A stretch of DNA of 64,000 nucleotides, from assembly GCF_020882245.1 (NCBI RefSeq), contig NC_083598.1:52613858-52677857 (forward strand), given 5' to 3'. Shown in pieces: positions 49,257 to 62,329 of this stretch. The stretch comes from Rhopalosiphum padi (lineage: Eukaryota; Arthropoda; Insecta; Hemiptera; Aphididae). The first letter of the stretch is position 1; every line of letters starts with the position of its first letter. The position numbers and the translations under genes were made by a program. The notes beneath the pieces were generated by a model. That model did not search any database. It had not been told where the DNA came from and saw nothing but the letters and a program-made list of their open reading frames with translations.

Positions 49257-49835
49257 GGCTAGGTAAATTGGGTCTACGATAATTTTTATTCATTTTGAAA
49301 GCGGTAAGTTAAGTCCCGGGTATAAAAAAGTAGTAGGTTAGTTGGGCCCCGGCTATAAACCATTGGCAACTAGGTCTAAAATATTAAAAACTTAAAACTT
49401 TAATATTTTGTATTTATACAATTTACTTTTGAATAATTCTGTTTTATGGACTATTACAAGTACAATCTGAGACACATAATAAATTACCAAGTACAATACA
49501 AAAAAAGAAAAATACGCTCGGTAAAGAAAAACACTTAAGGGAATAAATAACGAAATATATTAATAATATTAATAGATTAGAATTTGTTAAATGTTTATCA
49601 TTTAAATTTTTACCTAAAACATGATATTTATACGTACTGACATTTTTTTCCAATTTATTTTCAATTATTTATAACATTATTTTTTATACCATATATTATT
49701 TATTTAGGGCATGATATTATAAAAACCACATATATTTTAATTTTTTTTTTCTAGGAGTCAAACTACCTACTACCTATTTTTTCCCGGGACCAAATTTACC
49801 GATATAAGGTAATTTGGTACCCAATTTACCAATCC
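49257..49835. mobile_element. inverted-repeat element, about 575 bp
   Basis: The ends share a perfect 12-bp inverted repeat GGTAAATTGGGT (49,262-49,273 and 49,819-49,830). Further in, GGTAA(G/A)TT..GTCCCGGG and AGTAGGT(T)AGTTG(G/A)(G/C)(C/T)CC also pair, so the arms extend about 90-100 bp with indels. The centre is A/T-rich; the 69-codon minus frame in it (49,444-49,653) is not credible. No target duplication is clear. Confidence 0.72.
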
Positions 49836-50639
49836 GTTGTACTCATCATAATAATTTAACAATCAGTTAATTTAACCTGTTCTTATTTCGAATGTATTTA
49901 TGCATAATTAATAACTATTTTTAAGTAAAATTACTATTAATCTCAAGTCTAAAGATGTTTGAAATATATTATCTTAATGCATCTATATAAACAGGTATTT
50001 TATTTTAAAAAATATATGCATACAAATATTTCATTAAAATTCATACAATTTAAGCTTTAAACTTATTCCGTCAATTCCAAATTATTATTTTTATTTAAAC
50101 TATAATGTATGATACTTAGTAAAAACTTCAGAAATTTATAGATAAACGATATATTTTTTATAAAAGTATCTATACATATTCTACTTATATATTATAAAGG
50201 GGAAAATAAAGTACTAATTTTCTAAAAATTATTATAATAAAATCTTTCAATGTATTTTATTTAAAAGTTGAACTATTGTCAGTAATATTATTGAATTTAT
50301 ATATATTATATATACATAAACAAATCTTCTCATTTAAAACAAATAAATAGTATAAAAACGTTTACATTTATCTAATAATAATTATTATGTAGTTTATTAA
50401 TCTCCATATTTTACGTTAAAAACAAAAAAAAATAATAATCAATAAATAAATTTAAAAAATAGATATTATATTATACAATAATTTAATTTAATTTTTATAA
50501 TTTTATAAATATAGACCTTTAATTGAATAAAAATAAATGCAATTCGTTTTTAAAAATAATTTTAACAACAATTGATAATAATCAAATTGGAATACATATA
50601 ACAATATCTGAATATCTGTTCAACACCTTAGTCTCACAT

Positions 50640-51019
50640 TTGGCCAATCCATTCTGCAGACACAAAACTAATTTTTGCTCTATCTCCAAACAATGCTTTC
50701 AAGTGTCGTCGCCAGTTATCCTGTATTGACAGCGATGTCGAGACACAATGCGCTACGCCCGAAGGTCGTTTTTTTCTCTTTAGATATGCGGATCACGTAT
50801 GACGGTCGTATTATAAAACAGAATGTCTCCCTGCAGCAAGAATGTCTAGCAATACCCACTGTCAGTCTTTCAATTATAAAACCTAAGTTTTCAATTTTTT
50901 TTTCATTTTTAAATGCATTTAAACCAAACAACAAATCGTGTACTATACATTTAGCCCACTCCCTCTCTTCTTACTTTACCAAAATTCTCTTCCAATCTAG
51001 AGTACATAATTCACAATGA
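50640..51019. pseudogene. coding-like island, strand uncertain
   Basis: A CpG-rich patch (50,690-50,860) is open on both strands. On the plus strand 114 codons run from 50,675 to 51,019 (for example LTAMSRHNALRPKVVFFSLD), one of the two longest frames here. On the minus strand two adjoining frames look at least as protein-like: one reading VGIARHSCCRETFCFIIRPS, then, across a shift at an A7 run near 50,773, one reading SIQDNWRRHLKALFGDRAKI and ISFVSAEWIGQM before TGA. The second reading suggests a frameshifted gene fragment. I cannot place either in a family. Confidence 0.28.
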
Positions 51020-52367
51020 AACGATAAAATTATTTTAAATAGTTATATTACTTTTAACATAACGTGTTTTAGTCGTAAAATGTTATATGTCCCAATTTAT
51101 TTATTCACTATATTATACATTTGTCTTCTTCATAAAGGTTATGAAAGTATATTTTCATCAGAGTCGTAAATTTTAACATTTTATTGATTTGGCCATCATA
51201 GGGGCGGCGTCGGTAGGTTTTTAATGCTACACAAATAGCGATGGCTACTAGCCAAACAAGTTGTATTCTGAGTTAAATTATGAACTATTGACAGTGACCA
51301 AATGATAATATAACGGTAGCCGAAGATTCGTACGGTACATTTTTTTTTAAAATTTAATCAACTAAAATCTGCAATACCTATTAAAATTAGAACCTAAATA
51401 TTTTTATAAACATTTTCTCAACTATAATATAGTAATAAACTATTATTTTTTAAATAAACTATAATAATTTCTATATTTTAACGTCTTTATAAATAATCAA
51501 AGTTTAGTTTATAAATAAGTGTATAGATAATTTTAATATTACTTCCTTAATACCTTATTTATACCACTAAAAATCGTAAAGAACATCTATAAGCGTCATA
51601 AAATTCAACTAAACAAATTTAATTAAACCTTTACTTACACGTGGATCAAAAAATTAATGTTTGAAACTTAAGTTTAATAAAATAAAAAAGATTTTGGAGG
51701 AATCTAAACCATAGAGAGTATACTTTTAAGGATATTTTAAAATTTATTTATACATATATATTACTGTTAATAATATACGGTAGTCAATAGGTAACTAATT
51801 TTTGCCAAAAAATACGAATATTATAATATAATAGTTATTAATTTATTATAAAATAGCCAAAATATTTCGAAAATAATATCGTGACCAGAAAATACTAATG
51901 TAAATTTTTATGAATATTTTAAGTAGGTATTTAAAATTATTTATTTTTGAATTACCACAAAAATTTTATGAAAATTACCAATCAATTTTTTCAAAAACTG
52001 GTGTTGCAAAATTACTTGAGTTTCACGTCGTTTTTTGCAAATTGATGTACCTATATTATTTTAAAAGTAACTGAAATCGTCTACTTTTAACCTCTCCCAA
52101 TAGAACTACATTAAATTGTCTATCAGAACAATTTAGAGATCAATGGGTAGAATAAGAGTAGACCTAACGAAGGTGGCAATCACCTACATAAATTGTAGCT
52201 TTATAAAAAAAAACATTAATTTTTTATACAAGTTGTAAAATAATAAATATAATATATTATTATAATCTTTAAAATTATAATTTATGAAAAATTGAGTAGC
52301 CTTTAGTTTTTGTGCTCTATCCTAAAAAAAAGGTTTAAAGGTCTCCTGTTATGTGAAGTTTAAATAT
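51020..52367. other. AT-rich stretch, no gene seen
   Basis: A mixed patch at 51,180-51,340 (GGGGCGGCGTCGG) has no frame. The rest is A/T-rich. Confidence 0.4.
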
Positions 52368-52468
52368 GTTTATTGCCAAAAGGTAATGACAGGTACAAAA
52401 ATAGTATTTTAAACATATATCATTATGAAATCAATACATTCATCGTTTCACTTAAGATTTAAAATGTA
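52368..52468. mobile_element. fragment related to the end of the 16.5-17.4 kb element
   Basis: Collinear, same orientation as 17,310-17,410: TGCC(A)AAAAGGT-like block, GTA(A/C)(T)ACAAA, a run ending ATTTTA, then AAATCAATACATTC(G/A)TCGT and GA(A/T)T(C/T)(C/A)AAAAT. About 100 bp, well diverged. Confidence 0.5.
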
Positions 52469-53216
52469 GTGCTAGATGATAATTAAATTTATACCTTATA
52501 AACTAAACTAATGAGTAATGACCTACCTATGCAATTAGAGCATAAGTAAAAATAATTAAAATATAACATGCATCATAATTAATGTTCTAATAATATTGTA
52601 TACAACAATAAACTGATAGATTATCTCGTGTCAGTGTAGTTTATACAAGACGATTATATTCTATTAGATTCTCAGAACCATAGACTGGTTATTTTACTTA
52701 TTTTACAGTAAGCGAGTATATTACATAGATATTATAAAAAATACTGCTAATACATACTATATTAGTATTCAATGAGGAATACTATACCACGAGCGTTATA
52801 GTGCACATGTATTTTTGTTATGAGAGGTTATTTTTATTTTTGTGATAAAATCCATATTTTCGTGGATCAAATTAATTTAATTTTAAAATATTCTTTTACA
52901 TATTATTATTTTAAATTTTTCATGAATACCAAGTTTTTCAAACGATTATAATATCATAAATACTTATATAATATTAATTGTAAAAACAACTAAATAAATG
53001 AAAACTACATTAATTAATAATACGAAATAATGAACCTTATTAATATACATATAGTATATACCCAATTAATATTTTTAATGGAATGTAATTAAATTTAAAT
53101 TACATAATTCTGTAAGATTTTATTTACTCCATTGTATTGTTTATGTGACAATTTTTAGATAGTTCTTATTACTTCAAATAAAAATTTATTTTAATTTATT
53201 GTTTCTCACAAATCAG

Positions 53217-53337
53217 ATAATTTGGTGTTCGGCATTCCTGCGGTGCTATTTCCCGTCTGTTTCCCACACACAAAGATTGAGAGTAACAATAAGACATGAG
53301 TACAATTCTCTTTTCTCTATACGATTGGATACGCTAG
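53217..53337. other. mixed-composition segment, exon or repeat
   Basis: On the plus strand TTTCTCACAAATCAG precedes 53,217 and ACGCTAG|GTAAAAG follows 53,337; the frame between is open (CSAFLRCYFPSVSHTQRLRV). On the minus strand another frame, SLCVGNRREIAPQECRTPNY, is open too. Equal openness on both strands and a GC-richer composition could equally mean an interspersed repeat. I leave the type open. Confidence 0.2.
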
Positions 53338-53380
53338 GTAAAAGACACACGTAATTTCAGACATTCATAACATAACATTA

Positions 53381-53412
<32 letters not shown>

Positions 53413-56400
53413 AATAACAACAAGTAACAAAAACTATTGGTACATCGACAAAATCAAATTTCAGAGTTCTCTTATAAAAAGAATTTATTGAGCCAAAAGA
53501 TTTGGTTTTCTATTTCAATTTATAATTGTATCATGATAACATCAAATAACATATTACAATTTCATTTATAATAAAATAAATATTAAATGTGTAATCAACC
53601 CCATAAATCTTTAATTATATTATTTATACAAAATATTATTACTTATAGAATAATGCAATCATTTTTTTGTAGTTATAATATTTACAAATATATTAACCGC
53701 TTAGTTTATCATTTTTATTTTTTCATAGTATTTTTGTCTTAAATAGTTTTATATTACAACACTTATCTTTAAATACGAGTATATTCCCATAATTTTACAA
53801 TATTTTATATTTATGAAATATTAAATTACATATTTATTAGTATATTATGTACTTAATTGTTTTAAAAACTATTCTACTGTATGCCTCTGTGTTTTATTAT
53901 TATTTCTAACATTTTTATAATCATTAAAATTAATTTAAAAAAATGTTCATAAAAATGATTCAAAAATTGTAAAATATATATGTCACCAATTAATTTTGTT
54001 ATTTTACAATGTTAACGTGTTTTTTTTTCGACCACCCGTATGATTGGTCATTGTTTGAATACTTCACATTTTTTGCTATTACATATTAGATAAAACCATA
54101 ATTGATTGATAATATTTCACAAGTTAATTAGTTCAATATCAAAATTCCAAGAAAGTTCTTTAATTTTAAATCCAGTAAAAACAAAAAAGAATTAAGAGAA
54201 ACATTAATGTACGGTTGTATCTTAATTATATACATATGCTGAAATATAGCTATTTAAAATTATAAGCCAATAAAAAATTAAAATCGTTAAAATTATAGAT
54301 AAATTAATAATTTAAATTTGTTCAATTGCTTGTTATTTAGTTGACAATATGTTTAAGGAACTAACTGCATTTGTATATAACAGTAATTATCACTATACAT
54401 ACTATAAATAGAATATTAAGCTATATCTATTAAATTATCTTTAAATTTTTTTACAGAAATCTAAAAAAATGTTAAAGAGGCAAAACATATTATATTTAGT
54501 AGTTTGTTTGCGATTCGATGCTACCTCAATTATATATATATACGTGGAATAGCGTGTTTTATTATACATCAAAGCTTTCCTCGGAGCATTTCTCTACTAT
54601 TATCTTGATAACATGCTATATAGGGACTCATTTCGCACTATAAACTATTATTTTTTTCTATCCTAAGCTCATGCGTTAGTTAACCTTTTATATAGTTTAT
54701 TTTCCCATCCGTTCTGTGCGTTATCTTCACATAATATCTTTCTACATTAGCAGCCCGCCCAACATTCCTGTAGACATGCAACGCAATCGGCCTCCACAAA
54801 CTTTCGTTTTGTGTTCACCCTGTGTCCATTATACAACATATCACTTGCAAGTCATTACGTATATTTTCTTACAGAAATCTATTCAATCAAGTATCAGCTT
54901 GTTCAGATTATTTAGCATTGCTATATTGATTGGGTCATATTAAACAAAAAAAATAAAATACACACCAAACGGTATACATTGTCCATGTATTTTGTTTTAC
55001 TGCAATGTTTTATATGAACTTTAATTACATTTACTTAACAAGACTAATCTAAAGTTAAAATTTTTTTATATAATATATAAAAATTTTAAATCCAAAATTA
55101 AATTTCCGATTGGATCTATATTATGTTCTTATCTCTTTACAATTGTATATATTCTGTGATATTGTAACTACCTTATACGAGCTATACGCATATCATAAGC
55201 AAACATTTAATGAAGAAGTATAAATAAACAACGACAATTAATTTAAATTAAAATATTGCTTTTATGTTTTTTGTCTTTATTGTATGAAAAAGTTAAGTAG
55301 ATTTATAATAATTTACCAAGTAAGCTTAAGTTCTTTTTGGCTCTTTATGATAGGTACACAAAATATTTTTTGCTAAACATTTTCATATAGATCATTATTT
55401 ACTTTTATCAGTTCTCTGTGTATGAAATAAAGCTCTGAATACATGTCTAACACTAACTAACTAAATAAAATCTTTATCTTTTTAATAAGCACCTACCATT
55501 TTACTTAATAAATAAAATACATTTTTTAAACTGTTATTAACCAATTTATCAATTTATAATTTAAAAATCACTGTAATTGTGTATTTTTAAGCTTTAATTT
55601 ATCAAAAAAAAAAAATTATATTTTTTACTCATAAGTCTGTTTTAATATATACCAATATATTTTGATAATTTTATACTTACTTTTTGTTATTATTGAAGTT
55701 TGTTTACTACGATTAAATTCCTATAAGTATACTAAATATTTTTTTTAATTAATTTAAAAATGTAAATGATTATCATTTAATATTTATCATTAATCATTAA
55801 TATTATTTTAATACAATATTTTCCGTACTATCTAATAATTGACAAAATATAAAAAACAAATACTAAAGAACTGCTACATTAATTTTTAAATTTTTAAATA
55901 ATAAAATATTAAAAGGCTTCGTTTCCAATACCATAACGTATTAACTCGTATTTTTCCGTAATAGATTAGTTAACATTTTTAAATTAGCACAAATGTTGAA
56001 GTTTTTACTATTTAAAAATTTTATTAAATCAGATGTCATACCATACACATTTATATATTTATGATAATAAAGACCACAATAAATCACACTATTTGAATAA
56101 ACTTTAACAGTTCTAAATGTGATTTTCCTTTATAATCTTCCCCCGAAAATCTTGACATAGACATTTATTTCTTTTTTATAAATTTTGTACAAAACAACCA
56201 CTAAAATCCATGATATTTTTTATTTATATTTACTTTCACTCTTATCGTTAAAATACTTCAAATAATGGGTTTTATTTATCCCCAGAGTAAAATTAAAGGG
56301 TTGTTAATTTAAAACGTATTGCAGAATGTTTTATTGTTCTCTCCCCTCCTCTTATATTCTTCTGGTTTTGAAAAATTGTTCCATTGCGGAGAAAATGCAA

Positions 56401-59400
56401 ATTACGAGTATATACAAGACTCCATGTTAACTTGATATAGACGATTTAGGGAGATAATGTCACATAGCTTATTATAATTTAAACATATGCATTTTCTTAT
56501 TAAATAACAGCTTATGGTAAAAAATAATTACTATCTATAACTCATTAGAATTTTTATTAAAATCAGTATATTATATTAATCGTTATAACAAAAGTTCTAA
56601 GAAGTTCTGTACTCAGGATTTAAAAGAATTAATTAAGGACGCTGTATTTGTACAACACGCACCTATTACTAATACATAATATTATATTATTATAAATATT
56701 ATAGAATATAAACTAATATCTATCTAATGATTAATGCATTTTTATTCTCGACAGTCAACAAGTCTGGGCTACAATAAATGTATTTATTTTTACTCTAGTA
56801 TATTAATTAGGTACTTAGCAAAATCAACGGCAGTTGAATCCAACACAGTTTATAAGCACCATATGTTATCATAAAAGCTTAAAAATGTATTGTAATTAAT
56901 TACAACACTTATAAAGTAATAAATTATAGACACAATTGTTCATTTTATTGATTATCAGTAAGATAGAACTTTTCGCAATAGATGAGTAGTGACATCTTAC
57001 ATCAAAGTACAGCGTGCACACTTCTCCATAAATCAAAATCGTATGTTTAATTAAATTATAAAAACATTTATTTTTTTGTGACGTTAATAATTTATTAGAC
57101 CTCTTTCATTTATATATAAAGCTACTATATATTATATTATTATATATATTTAATTTTTATGCCATATATAACATTATTTTTTTATTTAAATAAAGTTAAA
57201 TTTAATGAAAATATATCAAATAATCCTATATCAAAAATATTAAGATTTATAACTGTACTATAATATTATCATACATATAATTTTTTTTTTAAATGTATAC
57301 ATTTAAAAATATTTTTATTAAACCTAATCTGATTTGATAAAAGCCCCGTCGTTTTATAGTAAGCAACGCATGAAGTAATGGGTTTTAAAAGCATCATTTT
57401 ATATAGTTATATTCTCTTTACATTATCGCTACAAAACAGAATTCAATCAATTGATGGATTTAAAAACCATTATACAGCCACATAGGTATCAGTAAGATTG
57501 TTAATTTACTAAAAGAAATTTCAAAAAGAAATAAAATATATTCAAAGTTGATTGAAACGATTACGAGGATAAATAGTTAAGAAAATTTAACACAGTGATT
57601 TTTAAACTCACTTAAGCCATACATTTACTTAATTTATAAAGCTAAAATGTATATAACAAATAGCATATTAATATTTATTAAAAATATATATTTTTTATTT
57701 ATTTTATTAAATAAGTAAAAGTGGTAGATCAATATTTGGGCTTAATAAGTTTAGTAGTTTAAAATAAATATACTTATAAAACTCGTTCAAGTTTATCGAG
57801 TACTGATATGAAAATGTATGTTAAATTTGGATAATAGATTTCATGATATTTTTTTTTTAATCCAATAACAATTACAAAATATTCATGTATAATAAATTAG
57901 TGTTTGTTAATTAAGTAATATGTTATGTTAACGGAATCTAGAAAACTAATGAAAGAAATCTTAAAATAGTACTACGTCTAAAGTACCTGCAACTATATAG
58001 TACATTTTAGAACTAACTGTGAAACAAAAATACATTTATTGTAAAAACGATACATTTCTCGTTTCACACACAATTTAATAATACTCAATAAAATCTAAAA
58101 CTAGTTTTTCATCCTACATCTTACGTGATAAGTTAAATTAAATAACCAAATAATTTTTACTCAATTACATAAGTATATTATGGTAGTTATATTTATAATA
58201 AACAACATAATGTTGATTTCGAACTCATTGTATCAAACTTATTTGTATATATACTCAGAAAAATCACTTATGCTATAAATGGAATGTACCTACTTAGTTT
58301 ATTGTCGAATATCTAGATTCTATAATCTAGATATGTCTTAGCAAATTTATATATTGGATAAATATCATAAGTCCTAAACGTTATATAATTCCTTCGTATC
58401 ATTGTATCAACTGAAGCAAAATAAAATTAATTTTATACAGAAATCATCAAACCTAGAAAACGGGTGTATAATGGCCAAACAGTATATTTGTAACGACTGA
58501 GTATTTGATTTATTTTTCAATTTTGACTCACCCGAAATATAATTTGTACAATTGTACCAATGTAATTAATATTATTATAAATTCCAATAACAATTAATGT
58601 ATCAAACTTCTACTTATCCAACAATTATTTTCCAAAAACAAACGTATTAAGTACAATATTTTACCCTATTTTCGGTAAAAATCTAAAATAACTTAAATCT
58701 TTGTAATTATATTTTATCATACATTATACGATTACAAACAGTTGATTTAAAATTGTGTTTGATAATTTTTAATCTTGCATAAAATGTATGTATCAATATT
58801 GGAAGTTTAATAATTATTTTTTAATTTAGAAGTTGTGAAAATAATATTATAAATCTAATCCCTGATTAAATCTATAATTTTTAAAGTTACACTGTTAATT
58901 AGGTGTAATTATAATATTTATATTATCACAGAAGTTTAATATCTATAAAAATCAATAAATAGGTACCGCTAATATTTTTAAAAATATATTTTATTTTACT
59001 ATTTCTACTGAACTAGTTTATATCATATTACTTAATACTTAAAATTTACTTATGTCAAAACTGTTCACACAAATTTTCTGTCAACATTGTTGGCAAGGAA
59101 TCAATATTTTAGGTACCAACTAATAAACATAGCAGAGAAACCAAATTGAAAATATTTCAAACCTACTACCTATGCCAACCAACAGAATATTACTGTAGTA
59201 TATTTTTCCATCGTTCATCAGCCAACCTTTCACATCGCAATCATATTCCTTTCACTTACCACCTACACTACAGTATTCATTATTATATCACGTTTATAAG
59301 AGGACAAACATTTTATAAAAAAAATGTTTTGAATATAATTATTATTTTATTTTTAATTTAATATAATTTATCTAATATGCTTAATACTTTTGAAATATAA

Positions 59401-59799
59401 TCAATTTTTAATTTTGTATTCAAATATTGGATATTTTAATATATGGTTATTAATTAATGAATTAACTATGATTAGTTTATTTTTTCATTATTAGTAGACT
59501 TAGAACATAATAAATACCTACTATATATTATTAAAAGGTTGTTACATTTTTTTTAAAACAATATTCATATAAAAATATACTGATGAATTTTTTTTTTGTT
59601 CTTTTTACATGTTTTAGTATGTTACTAGTGTTACTATAATAAATCTAGAATATTTTCTATGTAAATCAATTTTATATTCACTTAAATAAATACTAAACAA
59701 TTATTCTCGAAGTTATTCTCTTTAAAAAAAGACCTTTTAAAAATCGATGTAAACCAAAAAAATGGTTTTGCATTATCATATAATATTGTCATAAATTTA
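53338..59799. other. AT-rich desert, no gene seen
   Basis: (TA)10 followed by (AAT)n occupies 53,379-53,417. C/T-rich, G-poor tracts lie at 54,700-54,860 and 59,090-59,290 and create chance open frames (54,716-54,943; 59,146-59,361). A CT-rich phrase lies near 56,340. A plus-strand ATTATCGCTACAAAACAG near 57,440 and a minus-strand TTTTGCTTCAG at 58,432 resemble acceptors without convincing exons. Confidence 0.45.
53379..53417. repeat. compound (TA)10(AAT)n microsatellite
   Basis: Ten TA units run directly into about six AAT units. Confidence 0.92.
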
Positions 59800-60144
59800 C
59801 TAAAACAAAAAAAGAATAAAAGATAAAAAATACAAATACAAATTTAAATAAGGCTGAATAAGAAGAGAGTAATAGTAGAGAATATCATTGATAGATGAGT
59901 GTTTGCAGTGGGAATTATGCGGCAGAATATAATGTATTCTCGTAGCATACGGCTGAGGGCCAAGAGCAACATCTCCGTGTGCCACGACAAAACATGACTG
60001 ATTAACATCAACCATAGAGCGTCGACATAAACCAACGTTGTTCATATGTATTCGTAGACATGAACATATGAATTCATTTGTATAGAACAACACATCTTGA
60101 CAAGTTTCTCGAAAATCGATTTTTCTATTCAAACTATCTCGCAA
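59800..60144 (-). pseudogene. coding-like island, possibly a decayed membrane receptor fragment
   Basis: Two overlapping minus-strand frames are open. The longer runs 114 codons from 60,144 (FRETCQDVLFYTNEFICSCL). The other, 59,844-60,035, reads LVYVDALWLMLISHVLSWHT then EMLLLALSRMLREYI, and upstream of a TGA reads IFEKLVKMCCSIQMNSYVHV. The hydrophobic helix with Tyr-x-Asp near its start, followed by His and a Leu-rich loop, is loosely like a middle helix of insect odorant receptors (7tm_6). That comparison is impressionistic. With in-frame stops upstream, a decayed receptor or transposon fragment is as likely. Confidence 0.22.
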
Positions 60145-60319
60145 GTAATTAACTAACGTGGAACAATGTATTCAAATATTAAATGCTTAATCATTATATT
60201 AAGTTTACGTTTCAACAATTATAAATTTATATTATATATAAACTATACCAAAGTAAAATAATATGGTGTTAAATATTAACAAAGTCATTAACAATCTTAT
60301 ATATATTTTCTTATTTTAG

Positions 60320-60444
60320 GTTTAGTGATGCGAGAATCGCATATGTGTGGGTGTAAGACATTAGTTATTAAATGTTACAAATATTGTATACGAAGAAATA
60401 ACAACATATTTATGTATTTTACATATCACAATACTATTCACTAA
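60320..60444 (+). CDS. small Cys-rich open frame after a strong acceptor (weak)
   Basis: TATTTTCTTATTTTAG ends at 60,319 on the plus strand. A frame entered there contains ATG 60,328 and stays open 38 codons to TAA 60,444, with four Cys spaced C-x-C-x6-C-x3-C (CGCKTLVIKCYKYC). The 3' half is A/T-rich and an internal GTATACG could be a donor. It may be an internal or terminal exon of a small secreted or zinc-binding protein, or chance. Confidence 0.18.
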
Positions 60445-60877
60445 AAGTATTTTAGTATTATAATTATTAATTACCTAGTATTGTGAATAAATAACAATTA
60501 AAAATAATTTAATATAAAATGTATATTATCTAATTAACTAAGAGCGTTGTGATTAATGGGGTTAAATTAGACAACGCAAACACACATATTTTCTACTGTC
60601 AATAGGTATAAAATAATAAATTTATAAGAATAAAGGGTCTATAATAGCCCAAAATTAAACACATATAACTAATTAATATTATTAATATTGATTTAAAAAT
60701 TGACTTAAATTTATTTTTGTTTATATAATCTGTATTGCATTTAAAAATCTATAGAAGTGCTACTTGAAATATATTATGAGCTTTCATATTGGTTCAAAAA
60801 GGGTTAATAAAATACCTACATTGTTTTAGAACTAATTGAACACTCACAATCTAATATATTGTATAATATACACTTAA

Positions 60878-61314
60878 GAGGACGCCATGCCCGCATGTGT
60901 TATCTCTGTCTTACTAACGTACATCATAACAAATTTTCGTTCAGTAGAATACATTTTGTGACGTTAGCTTTAATATTAGAGTAAATTTACCTATTATCAA
61001 ATTTAAAGGTACGAAGATTATCTAGACAATGACATATGATTTTATTGATATTATCATTTTAAAGTGAGTTATGAACATTTTAAAATTGTTATATTTTACA
61101 TATCTGTAACTCACTTTAAAATAATAATATCATTAAAAGCATATGTCATTGTCTAGAATCTAGACTCTAGATAATATTCTTACCTTTAAATTTGATAATG
61201 GATAAATTTACTCTAAGATTAAAGCTAACGTCACAAAATCTATTCTACTGAACGAGAATTTTTTATGATGTACGTTAGTAAGACAGAGACAACACATGCG
61301 GGTATGGCGTCCTT
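60878..61314. mobile_element. TTAA-flanked palindromic (snap-back) element, 437 bp
   Basis: Nearly the whole element is two inverted arms (60,878-61,071 and 61,107-61,314) around a 35-bp loop. The ends read (G/A)AGGACGCCAT(G/A)CCCGCATG, and arms match at roughly 85-90 percent by eye, with a few small indels such as the extra TCTAGA unit near 61,155. TTAA flanks both sides (60,874-60,877 and 61,315-61,318). A TTAA target is characteristic of piggyBac-like transposases, although these tips do not begin with the usual CCC. No coding capacity. Transcripts would fold into one long hairpin. Confidence 0.9.
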
Positions 61315-61346
61315 TTAACTAATTTATACAATGTGATTTGCGGACT

Positions 61347-62329
61347 GCGGTGCATACTAGTTGTCTCCCAAAATAAATGAATTGTCTCCCACCTTTGTCG
61401 TGAATAAAAAAGTTAACATACACTAGTTGCTAGTAGATGACCAGGTAATTCATAGTTATTATATACAAGTTGCCACCCAAGAATTTTCACATTAATCGCC
61501 TCTCGTATACAATTATAGTTATTTAGAATCATTGAATATTTGAATGTTTTATTATTATTAAAAATATCAAACTTAAGTACCTATATAATATATATATATA
61601 ATATTTACATTTATACTGCAAATAATAGATACACAATTATACTAAAAACAATAATAATAAAAAAAAAATTGTTAATTTTATAATAATAAGTTAATATAAA
61701 ACAAGTGGTATAACCTATCCAATAAATAGTCAATAAAACAAATGTAGATATGGTAATATAATGGAAAAATTATTTATTACATTGCATAGGCTTATATTTT
61801 TTCGCTAATATTTATAGGTTCTCAAAATTTGATTTTTTTTTTCATTCGGCTTTTTTATTTGAATATCAATGAAAATTATTTTATTTCTAATTTATAATCG
61901 TGCATGTGTTTAAGAGTTATTCGAACTTTTTATTAAAATTATAGTCTCGGTCTGAATTGGTTTTAAGACTTCGATAAATTTATGTGTATTAGTATATTCT
62001 AAAATAGATAATAAATTTGTTATGAAAAGATTCACATGCATTGGTTGTACGCTGAATGCTTGAATTTTTTTCTAACCATAAATGACTACGAAAAGTTGAA
62101 CCCTCTTACTTCGAAATTAAAAACGTATGTTGATACATGATGTTTGAAAATATTTGTTACCACTTATACATTTATTACCAGTCCATTAAGAGGCAACTAG
62201 TACTAGACCCTTTTCGTTTACGATAAAATTTTGGGTACGCCAGGAGGCAACTCGTATATAGTTGGAAGGTAATTCGTATACAAATTATTGACCTTTTTTG
62301 ACTTTGAGAGGCAACTAGTATGCGCCCGT
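61347..62329. mobile_element. inverted-repeat element with subterminal repeats, about 980 bp
   Basis: The ends share GCATACTAGTTG as a perfect 12-bp inverted repeat (61,352-61,363 and 62,312-62,323). A motif like ACTAGTTGCCTC recurs: CTAGTTGTCTCCC, GAATTGTCTCCC, CAAGTTGCCACCC at the left, and reversed at 62,190, 62,243 and 62,309 at the right. Repeated subterminal motifs usually bind a transposase. The A/T-rich centre has no frame. Target duplication is unresolved. It starts only about 30 bp after the TTAA element. Confidence 0.72.
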
